NCBI GenBank assembly: GCA_948517135.1
Contig: CAORJJ010000004.1
Coordinates: 15,537-42,749 of the forward strand
Length of the DNA: 27,213 nucleotides
Reading direction: 5' to 3'
Source of the DNA: an uncultured Clostridia bacterium
GTDB lineage: Bacteria > Bacillota > Clostridia > TANB77 > CAG-508
The translations under genes were made by a program, and so were the position numbers. The notes below the pieces were generated by a model that saw nothing but the letters and a program-made list of their open reading frames with translations, was not told the DNA's origin and did not search any database. The stretch's first letter is position 1; each line of letters starts with the position of its first letter. This document shows positions 14,856 to 21,735 of the stretch, piece by piece.

Positions 14856-15530
14856 TTATCTTTCTCCATAATCTTCATTCTGTTCTTTAAATCCTGTTCT
14901 TGAATAGTCTGGTATTAATGAAGCAATTTCATTTACTAAACTTTTTGACATTGAATCTTCTGAAATATTATCAGGTAATTGCTTTAGTGGCATATTCATG
15001 TCATCTGGCAAAGCTCCAATTGGTTTATAAAGCTTAAAATAATCATCATTTTTTCCAATAGCCGCACAGCATAATGTTTTTTGATTTTCCTCCCAAGTAT
15101 CATCATCAAAAATACTTCTTTCAAGAGTTGGATCAAAATAGTAATATTCCTTTCCCAATTTGACAATATTAGCAAGATGAGATCTTCCAGATTTAGTTGA
15201 TTTCAATAGTACTACTTCTGATTCAGCAATACTATGCATTAATAAATGTTTAAACACTATTGTATTAGTTGTAGGCGTTCCTGGATTATGTGTTAATCCT
15301 ACATACAAATCATGTAAATATCTATCATTCTTATCATCTGTATTGATATCTGGAATTGTTTTTGCAAAACTAGAATCTGCTTTTTGGAATATATATTTGT
15401 ATAGTTTTAGAGTACTTGCTAATTGATTAAGTACTCTAAATGATTTTTTTATTCCTAATAAACTTAATATTTGCTTTGTCTTTTCATCAATAACTTTTTG
15501 TTTTTCAATATTAGTTAATTCTCTGTTCAC
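14856..15530 (-). CDS. transglutaminase-like protein, apparently lacking the catalytic Cys
   Basis: The 224-residue protein shows only a weak family signal. SGRSHLANIVKLGKEYYYFDPT looks like the His and Asp part of a transglutaminase-like fold (His118, Asp133; compare HAWN...DPT in the family). The helix before it, TNTIVFKHLLMHSIAESEVV (89-108), aligns where the nucleophile Cys would start, but Asn or Thr is there. If correct, the protein is catalytically dead or binds peptides. It begins with GTG at 15530, eight bases after AAGGA. It lies 19 bases after the superoxide reductase and one base before the COG2509 gene. Fold assignment is tentative. Confidence 0.6.
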   Translation of the reverse strand: MNRELTNIEKQKVIDEKTKQILSLLGIKKSFRVLNQLASTLKLYKYIFQKADSSFAKTIPDINTDDKNDRYLHDLYVGLTHNPGTPTTNTIVFKHLLMHSIAESEVVLLKSTKSGRSHLANIVKLGKEYYYFDPTLERSIFDDDTWEENQKTLCCAAIGKNDDYFKLYKPIGALPDDMNMPLKQLPDNISEDSMSKSLVNEIASLIPDYSRTGFKEQNEDYGER

Positions 15531-15549
15531 GACAAATTTCCTTTTAAAC

Positions 15550-15930
15550 CTATTTTACTTCTGTTTTCCATAATTCATGTTTATTGCAATAAGCATATAT
15601 TGTAGCCCCTGGTGTATATTTGAAATGTGTTTTTGCTTCCATTCCTGGTTTTAAATATGTAACACACTCTCTTCCTTCACTAACTATGCTAATCCATTCA
15701 ATATAATGTTCTTCTTCCATTACATGATTTACTGTTACATATATTCTATCTTCCTTTACTTCATATGTTGGTACATGTTTTTCAACAGCTGCATCAACTG
15801 AATTTGATGTTACAACTTTCATTGGTTCATTGCAACATACAATCCCACAATTTGAACAATTGCAATCTTTAACAACTCTTACTATTGCTCCACAACTATT
15901 ACATTTTTTTATAATTAATTCATTATTCAT
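15550..15930 (-). CDS. desulfoferrodoxin-type superoxide reductase
   Basis: Superoxide reductase turns superoxide into hydrogen peroxide without making oxygen, typical of anaerobes. The N-terminal part supplies a desulforedoxin-like site (Cys10, Cys13, Cys32, Cys33) but also contains Cys23, Cys25 and Cys28. The C-terminal domain holds the active centre: VEKHVP (Glu-Lys-His), VNHVMEEEHYIEWI (two His) and CNKHELWK (Cys and His). The 126-residue length fits two-domain desulfoferrodoxin. A good promoter is at 15964-15992 and AGGA lies upstream of the ATG. It heads an operon with the two genes ending at 14856 and 13298. Confidence 0.92.
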   Translation of the reverse strand: MNNELIIKKCNSCGAIVRVVKDCNCSNCGIVCCNEPMKVVTSNSVDAAVEKHVPTYEVKEDRIYVTVNHVMEEEHYIEWISIVSEGRECVTYLKPGMEAKTHFKYTPGATIYAYCNKHELWKTEVK

Positions 15931-15963
15931 AATAAAATCTTCCTTTCAAATTTCTTCTAAAAT

Positions 15964-15992
15964 ATTTTATCATATACATATTTTTTAATCAA
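15964..15992 (-). promoter_or_regulatory. promoter of the superoxide reductase operon
   Basis: TTGATT (15987-15992), 17 bases, TAAAAT (15964-15969) with TGA before the -10, in the gap after mtnN. Confidence 0.65.
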
Positions 15993-15994
15993 TC

Positions 15995-16693
15995 TTAAAT
16001 TTTAGAAATTAAACTTTCTAAAATTTCTGCTGCTTGTTTTGAAGCAGTCTTTAAATAAGTATGAAAATCTATTTTATTATTTCCATTTGGGGTATCTGAA
16101 ATTCCCCTTATTACTAAAAATGGAATTTTATCTAAAAAACATACTTGTCCTATTGCTGCACCTTCCATTTCTAAACATTCCATACCAAATTCTTTTCTTA
16201 CTTCTTTAGCTTTTTCAGAATCTGCAAAAAATATATCTGCTGAACCTATTCGTCCAATTTTAATTTTAAATTCTCTATTTTTCATTTCATCAATAGTTTG
16301 TTCGCATAATTTTATAAGTCTTTCATCTGAATAAAAGTATTTTCCTAGATCACAAATTTCACCTTTTTCATAATCTCCAATTTGTGTTATATCAAAATCA
16401 TATTGAACAAGTTCTTTTCCAATAACTATATCTTGTACATTAAGCTCTGGAGTTATACTTCCAGCAGATCCTACATTTATTATATAATCTATTGAAAAGT
16501 TATCTATTAATATTTGAGTTGTTCTTGCTGCATTAACTTTTCCAACCCCACACTCTACTAAAACACATTCTCTATTATGTATGTTTCCACTATAAAAAGT
16601 TAGATTAAAAAATTTCTCTTCTGAAATTTCTTCCATAATATTTTTTATAGCGAGCATTTCCTCATTTTCTGCTGCAATTATTCCAATTTTCAT
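15995..16693 (-). CDS. mtnN: 5'-methylthioadenosine/S-adenosylhomocysteine nucleosidase
   Basis: MtnN splits MTA and SAH into adenine and a thioribose product, salvaging SAM by-products and feeding the activated methyl cycle. The N-terminus MKIGIIAAENEEM gives Glu12; CLEMEGAAI (Glu175/Glu177) binds the ribose, and RGISDTPNG contains the catalytic Asp200. IINVGSAGSI replaces the more usual NTGSAGG, a small deviation. The length of 232 residues is normal. It begins 14 bases after the DMT transporter stop and is probably co-transcribed with it. Nothing suggests the gene is broken. Confidence 0.94.
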   Translation of the reverse strand: MKIGIIAAENEEMLAIKNIMEEISEEKFFNLTFYSGNIHNRECVLVECGVGKVNAARTTQILIDNFSIDYIINVGSAGSITPELNVQDIVIGKELVQYDFDITQIGDYEKGEICDLGKYFYSDERLIKLCEQTIDEMKNREFKIKIGRIGSADIFFADSEKAKEVRKEFGMECLEMEGAAIGQVCFLDKIPFLVIRGISDTPNGNNKIDFHTYLKTASKQAAEILESLISKI

Positions 16694-16707
16694 ATATTAT
16701 CCTCCAC

Positions 16708-17559
16708 TTAAATTTTTATAAGTATGATTCCTAAAATAATTAACAATGCTGCAATTATTTTTTTTATTAAATTATCTTTTTCTTTTAAAGCAATATATCC
16801 TACTATAACATTTATTATTACTAAAAGAGAACATAGTGGTGCAACTACACTAACACTACCTAACTGGTATGCCCTAAGTTGTGCAACTATACAAAATGAC
16901 CATGATACTGATGTAATTAATATTGGCAATCTATTTTCTTTTGTAAATTCGTTTTTTAAATCTGACAATTTTATTCTTTCTAATATTATTATCAAAATTG
17001 CTGGAACTCCCAAAGTTAACATTACATAAAATGGAAGATTAAAACATTCTGAGTAATTAACATCTAAAAATAATGCTATTGTGTAACAAATATTTGAAAT
17101 AATTCCAAGTCCAACATATTTATTGAATTTACCTTCACCCTTTTTATAAAAAATTATTATATTACTAAAAATTATCAAAATTGCCCCTATAAATTTAGTT
17201 ATAACAAATGGTTCTTTAAAAAATAAAAAACCTGAAAATGTCATAAATACAGTAGATAGTTGCTTCATGATACTAAATGTAGATGCTTCTACTCCTTTTC
17301 TTACATTAGTATTTAATCTATCTGATATTGCATAAAAAATAATTGATAAACCTAAAAATAAATATACTTTTATATCCGTAGGAAATTTTATTTCAAAAAA
17401 AGGAACTAACACCAATACTAAAATAGATGCTAAAAATTCTAAAAGTACTGTTAGTGCCCCTGGCTTTATCATATTTTTTGTAGCTACTTTATATGTTTGA
17501 TCAAATATTGTAGCTATTATTAAATATAAAATTACAAATATTATCCAACTATTCAACAT
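16708..17559 (-). CDS. DMT superfamily (EamA) transporter
   Basis: This is a 283-residue integral membrane protein with about ten hydrophobic helices in two halves, the EamA pattern. The second half carries SVSVVAPLCSLLVIINVIVG and ends with short basic residues. Substrate unknown; EamA proteins export metabolites or amino acids. I choose the ATG at 17559: the upstream frame start at 17574 would place AGGAGG inside the coding sequence, four bases before this ATG. The promoter at 17587-17615 overlaps an inverted repeat. It is followed by mtnN, so a link to methionine or sulfur metabolites is possible but unproven. Confidence 0.85.
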   Translation of the reverse strand: MLNSWIIFVILYLIIATIFDQTYKVATKNMIKPGALTVLLEFLASILVLVLVPFFEIKFPTDIKVYLFLGLSIIFYAISDRLNTNVRKGVEASTFSIMKQLSTVFMTFSGFLFFKEPFVITKFIGAILIIFSNIIIFYKKGEGKFNKYVGLGIISNICYTIALFLDVNYSECFNLPFYVMLTLGVPAILIIILERIKLSDLKNEFTKENRLPILITSVSWSFCIVAQLRAYQLGSVSVVAPLCSLLVIINVIVGYIALKEKDNLIKKIIAALLIILGIILIKI

Positions 17560-17586
17560 ATTACCTCCTAGCATTTTTCCTGAATA

Positions 17587-17615
17587 ATTTTATCATATTA
17601 TTAAAACTTTTACAA
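17587..17615 (-). promoter_or_regulatory. promoter of the DMT-mtnN operon
   Basis: TTGTAA (17610-17615), 17 bases, TAAAAT (17587-17592), with TGA before the -10. Confidence 0.65.
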
Positions 17616-17647
17616 ATGAAATTTAGTGATGAAAGTAAATTTCATTT
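17614..17647. repeat. inverted repeat at the DMT promoter
   Basis: The perfect 12-base arms AAATGAAATTTA (17614-17625) and TAAATTTCATTT (17636-17647) flank ten bases. One arm overlaps the -35 box, so it may be an operator. Confidence 0.6.
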
Positions 17648-17654
17648 ATATTGC

Positions 17655-17685
17655 AAAAAGAGCTGTTTTTACACAGCTCCTTTTT
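17655..17685. terminator. intrinsic terminator after the lipoprotein pair
   Basis: The arms GAGCTGT (17660-17666) and ACAGCTC (17673-17679) have A-runs before and T-runs after. It works for the minus-strand lipoprotein genes and could act in both directions. Confidence 0.85.
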
Positions 17686-17693
17686 GTATTGTT

Positions 17694-17990
17694 TTAGGGT
17701 TCGTATATTCTCATACTACCATCAGCATTGTATAAAATCGCAGGTCCTCCGCATTTATATCCATCCATAAACGTCCACATAATCATTGACTCAGGATCAT
17801 ACAGGATGTATTGAGTGATATCAGAGTCTTCAATAGTTGTTTTTGAAAGTACAATAAATGTACCAAAATCCTTCTCTTCCTCTTCGATATCTTTAGACTC
17901 ACGATCTGTTTCAGTGCCACAGGCACTCATAAAAATGCTTGCCATAAGCAAAATTGCAATAATGATTACAAAATTTCTCCGTTTTTTCAT
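17694..17990 (-). CDS. small lipoprotein, paralogue of the 18037 gene
   Basis: The 98-residue product has a lipoprotein signal: MKKRRN, a hydrophobic helix, and Cys24 in FMSAC. After it come the acidic DRESKDIEEEE and then a compact domain with ILYDPESMIMWTFMDGYKCGG and a final YNADGSMRIYEP. This resembles the small DUF6440-like domains found in Firmicutes, but I cannot confirm the family. It is clearly homologous to the upstream gene through DRESKDI, YDP, IMWTF and DG. The ATG at 17990 has GGAGG eight bases upstream in nearly the same leader as its paralogue. It lies 46 bases after that gene, probably in one transcript. Function unknown. Confidence 0.8.
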   Translation of the reverse strand: MKKRRNFVIIIAILLMASIFMSACGTETDRESKDIEEEEKDFGTFIVLSKTTIEDSDITQYILYDPESMIMWTFMDGYKCGGPAILYNADGSMRIYEP

Positions 17991-18036
17991 AGTGATAACC
18001 TCCATTTAATGACAATTAATAGTTTCATTTTGTTAC

Positions 18037-18351
18037 TTAGTGTTCATACAATATTGGTGTTCCATCTACATCATATATGATAGATAGTCCTCCTGAATCA
18101 TTCCCTTCTATAAAGGTCCACATGATTTTGGTTTGCGGATCATACATAATGTACTGTTCTAAATATCCTTCTCCTGGTAAGAATTCACGGGATAAAACAA
18201 CAAAACAACCATATTTTTCTTCTTCCTCTACAATGTCTTTCGACTCTCTGTCAACTTCTGAACATGAACATCCCATAGTGAACACGGTGAACAAAAATAT
18301 CATGCAAAAAGCCAACAGAATCATAACTACATGCCTTGTCCGTTTTTTCAT
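18037..18351 (-). CDS. small lipoprotein, paralogue of the 17694 gene
   Basis: The 104-residue product starts MKKRTRHVVMILL and has a lipobox at FTMGC (Cys28), followed by a second Cys30. The mature part begins DRESKDIVEEEEKYG and holds VVLSRE, YIMYDPQTKIMWTFIEG and YDVDGTPILYEH, a DUF6440-like pattern shared with its neighbour. I choose the ATG at 18351 because GGAGG lies eight bases upstream; an open frame continues further to 18390 without such support. A promoter at 18412-18440 drives the pair. The tandem copies show duplication followed by divergence. The role at the cell surface is unknown. Confidence 0.8.
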   Translation of the reverse strand: MKKRTRHVVMILLAFCMIFLFTVFTMGCSCSEVDRESKDIVEEEEKYGCFVVLSREFLPGEGYLEQYIMYDPQTKIMWTFIEGNDSGGLSIIYDVDGTPILYEH

Positions 18352-18411
18352 ACAGATTACCTCCATTTGTTTTAATTGTAACGATTGCATAATTTTAAAA
18401 CTTCGTGGTAC

Positions 18412-18440
18412 ATTATATCACAACTTCACATAATATTCAA
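18412..18440 (-). promoter_or_regulatory. promoter of the lipoprotein pair
   Basis: TTGAAT (18435-18440), 17 bases, TATAAT (18412-18417), with TGA before the -10. It starts just before the end of the upstream MATE gene. Confidence 0.78.
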
Positions 18441-18450
18441 TATTATAATA

Positions 18451-20445
18451 TTATTTTTCCTTTTCTTTAATAAATTCACAAATTAATTCTGCTGTTTTTT
18501 CAACTCCAAATGTATCTGAATTTATACATATATCATAATTTGAATGATTATTCCAATCACTTCCTGTATAATATTTATAATGATTTCCTCTTAATTTATC
18601 AATTTGTTTTATTTCTTTTTTAGCCTTTTCTTTATCCATTCCATAAAACTCTATTGCTCTTTTAATTTTATTCTCCATATCACTATAAATAAAAATTTTA
18701 ACAATATTTTTCTCATCTTTTAAAATAAAATCTGCACATCTTCCTATTATTACACATGATTCTTTGCTTGCTACTTCTTTAATTAATTCAGATTCTTTTA
18801 AAAATAAATCATCTCTATTATCTAATCCAAAATAATATCCATTATTCAAATTTGACAAACTATTTCTTTTTTGTTCATTAGATTCTATGTATTCTTCACT
18901 TAATCCTGTTTCTTCTGCAAGTTTTTTTATAAAATCTTTATCATAGAATTTTATTCCTAGTATATCAGCAATTAATCTTCCAACATATCTACCACCTGAA
19001 CCATATTCTCTAGATATTGTTATTACTATATTTTTACTTAATTTATTATCTGTGCTTGTATCATCAATTAAAGCTTGACTATTAACACTTGTTTTCTTTA
19101 TGTTTTTAATTTCAAAAAATAGCAAAGTACATGCAAGAACAAATGCTAAACCATCTGCAACTGGTCCTGCAAATAAAAGTCCTCTTAACCCAAACATCGC
19201 ACCTAATATAAAAAATGCAGGTATTAATAAAATTATTTGTCTAGATAATGATAAAACTGCACTTTTTATACTTTTTCCAATTGCTTGGAAGAAAATTCCT
19301 GATGGTATTTGAACACCATTGCAAATGCAAAGTAAAAGATAAGTTCTAAAAGCTAAGCATGCAAATTCCATATAATTTTCATCTCCACTACCAAATATAG
19401 AAATTAATTTATCTGGTATAGTTTGGAATAATAAAAATGCAAATGTACTTACTGTAACTCCTACACCTAAAACTGATTTTAGTGTTTTCTTAACTCTATC
19501 ATGTTTTCCAGCCCCATAATTATATCCAAGAATTGGCTGAGCTCCTGCTGCAATTCCTATTATAATACTATTTAAAATTTGACTTATTTTCATAACAATT
19601 CCAAATACTGTAATTGGAATCTCAGAACCGAATTTTGAAAGTGCACCATATTTACTAAATAAATTATTTTGTACTGTCATAACACATACAAAAGTCATTT
19701 GTGTTATAAAACTACTAATTCCTAAAGAAGCTACTTTTAAACTCCTTTTTAGTTCAAATTTGAAATTACTTTTATTAATTTCTATTGATTTGAATTTTCT
19801 TATATATAAAGTATTCATTCCAAAAGTAACGATTTGACTTACTACTGTTGCAACAGCAGCTCCCCAAACACCTTTATGTAAAACAAATATAAAAATTGGG
19901 TCTAATATAATGTTTAATATAGCACCTGATACCATAGATGTCATTGCATATTTGGGAGAACCATCAGCTCTAATTATTGAATTTAAACTAGAACCTATCA
20001 TCATAAAAGGTAATCCTAAAGTAATAACTTTACCATAATTTAATGCATATGGTCTTAATGCATCTGTACATCCAAATAAATTTAAAAGTTGTGGTAAAAA
20101 TATAAAACTTCCTATACACAACATTAGTGATAAAACTATAGAAACTATAATTCCATTTGCTACACCTTTACCTGCTTCATCTTTCTTCTTTTCTCCAAGT
20201 TTTAGACTCAAATATGCAGAAGCACCATCTCCTAACATAAATGAAATCGCCATTCCTATTACACTTAATGGAAAGACAACATTTGTTGCTCCATTTCCTA
20301 AGTATCCTACGCCTCTACCTATAAATATTTGATCTACAATATTATATAATGAGTTCACTAGTAGAGAAATTACGCAAGGAACTGAAAATTTCAACATCAA
20401 TTTACTAATTTTCTCATAGCCTAAAATATTTTCTTCTTTTTCCAT
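18451..20445 (-). CDS. MATE family transporter fused to a cytidylate-kinase-like domain
   Basis: The 664-residue protein has two parts. Residues 1 to about 450 are a MATE exporter with about twelve helices and typical blocks (PLSVIGMAISFMLGDGASAY, NYGAGKHDRV). After a polar linker comes a cytidylate-kinase-like domain from about 471: ITISREYGSGGRYVGR as a P-loop variant, FYDKDFI, and SCVIIGRCADFIL. This domain family often stands alone in Clostridia. No stop or frameshift separates the parts. The start at 20445 is preferred because AGGA sits at a proper distance; the ATG at 20451 nearly touches it. The promoter at 20513-20541 and an inverted repeat at 20471-20491 lie upstream. The coupling of transport and nucleotide binding is inference. 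Confidence 0.88.
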   Translation of the reverse strand: MEKEENILGYEKISKLMLKFSVPCVISLLVNSLYNIVDQIFIGRGVGYLGNGATNVVFPLSVIGMAISFMLGDGASAYLSLKLGEKKKDEAGKGVANGIIVSIVLSLMLCIGSFIFLPQLLNLFGCTDALRPYALNYGKVITLGLPFMMIGSSLNSIIRADGSPKYAMTSMVSGAILNIILDPIFIFVLHKGVWGAAVATVVSQIVTFGMNTLYIRKFKSIEINKSNFKFELKRSLKVASLGISSFITQMTFVCVMTVQNNLFSKYGALSKFGSEIPITVFGIVMKISQILNSIIIGIAAGAQPILGYNYGAGKHDRVKKTLKSVLGVGVTVSTFAFLLFQTIPDKLISIFGSGDENYMEFACLAFRTYLLLCICNGVQIPSGIFFQAIGKSIKSAVLSLSRQIILLIPAFFILGAMFGLRGLLFAGPVADGLAFVLACTLLFFEIKNIKKTSVNSQALIDDTSTDNKLSKNIVITISREYGSGGRYVGRLIADILGIKFYDKDFIKKLAEETGLSEEYIESNEQKRNSLSNLNNGYYFGLDNRDDLFLKESELIKEVASKESCVIIGRCADFILKDEKNIVKIFIYSDMENKIKRAIEFYGMDKEKAKKEIKQIDKLRGNHYKYYTGSDWNNHSNYDICINSDTFGVEKTAELICEFIKEKEK

Positions 20446-20470
20446 TTTCATCTTCCTTTCTTATATATTT

Positions 20471-20491
20471 TTAATACAATTTTTGTATTAA
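20471..20491. promoter_or_regulatory. inverted repeat in the MATE gene leader, possible operator
   Basis: The perfect nine-base arms TTAATACAA (20471-20479) and TTGTATTAA (20483-20491) flank TTT. It lies downstream of the expected transcription start, where a repressor could block elongation. There is no adjacent regulator gene. Confidence 0.5.
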
Positions 20492-20512
20492 TTATTTGTA
20501 CACATCTTTTCT

Positions 20513-20541
20513 ATTATAACATTTTTGAATATTCAATTCAA
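20513..20541 (-). promoter_or_regulatory. promoter of the MATE-kinase gene
   Basis: TTGAAT (20536-20541), 17 bases, TATAAT (20513-20518). Confidence 0.75.
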
Positions 20542-20629
20542 GAGTAATTTTTTTCGGAAATCCCTAGCTTTCACTTTCCTTTTTTAAAAAAATATGATAA
20601 AATTCAAAAAAAATATTTAGGAGAAATTT

Positions 20630-21697
20630 ATGAAAAATTATTTAAGTACATTAAGTGATGAAATTAGAGAATACTTTAAAATCTTATCACCTGAATTTCC
20701 AGAGTGGTTATTAGAATATATAGATACTCCTGAAATGCAACGTATTTCAGGAATTAGTATGAATTGCGGAACAGATTATACAAAAATATTTAATATAAAA
20801 CAATGGTATTCAAATTTAGACCATAGTGTTGGTGTTGCTTTAATTATTTGGCATTTTACAGGTGATAAAAAGCAAACTTTATCAGGGTTATTTCATGATA
20901 TTGCCACTCCTACTTTTAAACATTGTATAGATTTTATGAATGGTGATGCCGAAAAACAAGAGTCTACTGAAGAACGAACTGAAATTATAATAAAAAATTC
21001 AGAAAAAATAATGAAATTATTAAAAAGAGATAATATTAAATTAGAAGAAGTTTCAGATTACCATATATACCCAATTGCTGATAATGATACTCCTAATCTT
21101 AGTGCAGATAGATTTGAATATACTTTTTCTAGTGGATTAATATTTTGTAGAGTATGGACTCTAGATAATATTAGAGAATGCTATAATAATGTAAAAGTTT
21201 TGAAAAATGAAAATGACATTTTAGAACTTGGTTTTTCTGATAAAACTATTTGTGAAAAATATATACATATTATTTCTAAATTATGGCCTGCTTGGCTTAA
21301 TGCAGAGGATAGAACTACTATGCAATTCTTAGCAGATATAGTAAAATCTATGCATGTAATTGGAAAAATTTCAATGGATGATTTATATACATACTCTGAA
21401 AAAGAAATTATTGATAAAATTTTAAATTGTGGTGATACATATATTGAAAATGCATTTAAAAAGTTTCAACATTCAACTTCTGTTTTAAGATTTGATAAAC
21501 CTGTTACAGATAAATATTGTATAAGTGTAAAAGGTAAAAGAAGATATATTATTCCACTAACTGAAACTGAAAATGGTATTTTTAGAATTAACGAAATATC
21601 AAGTCAGGCAAAAAATGACATAAATAATTATTTAAATTTTAAACAAACCCAATATACTGGTTTAGACTTTGAGTTTAAACCATATGAATTTAAGTAA
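20630..21697 (+). CDS. HD-domain phosphohydrolase
   Basis: This is a 355-residue HD superfamily protein. The metal ligands are visible as His65 (YSNLDHSVGVA), His89-Asp90 (LSGLFHDIATP) and Asp160 (NLSADRFEY). The layout resembles dGTPase-like and other nucleotide-cleaving HD enzymes, but the C-terminal half (CEKYIHIISKLWPAW, then a basic KGKRRYIIPL) is not one I can name. AGGAG lies six bases before the ATG, and a possible -10 (TAAAAT after TGA) is about 30 bases upstream. The gene is transcribed alone, divergent from the MATE gene, and ends at a bidirectional terminator. Substrate unknown. Confidence 0.82.
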   Translation: MKNYLSTLSDEIREYFKILSPEFPEWLLEYIDTPEMQRISGISMNCGTDYTKIFNIKQWYSNLDHSVGVALIIWHFTGDKKQTLSGLFHDIATPTFKHCIDFMNGDAEKQESTEERTEIIIKNSEKIMKLLKRDNIKLEEVSDYHIYPIADNDTPNLSADRFEYTFSSGLIFCRVWTLDNIRECYNNVKVLKNENDILELGFSDKTICEKYIHIISKLWPAWLNAEDRTTMQFLADIVKSMHVIGKISMDDLYTYSEKEIIDKILNCGDTYIENAFKKFQHSTSVLRFDKPVTDKYCISVKGKRRYIIPLTETENGIFRINEISSQAKNDINNYLNFKQTQYTGLDFEFKPYEFK

Positions 21698-21700
21698 AAT

Positions 21701-21735
21701 AAAAAAACACATATCAATTTGATATGTGTTTTTTT
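21701..21735. terminator. bidirectional intrinsic terminator
   Basis: The arms AACACATATCAA (21706-21717) and TTGATATGTGTT (21719-21730), with an A-run before and a T-run after, serve both the plus-strand HD gene and the convergent adhesin gene that stops at 21736. Confidence 0.9.
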
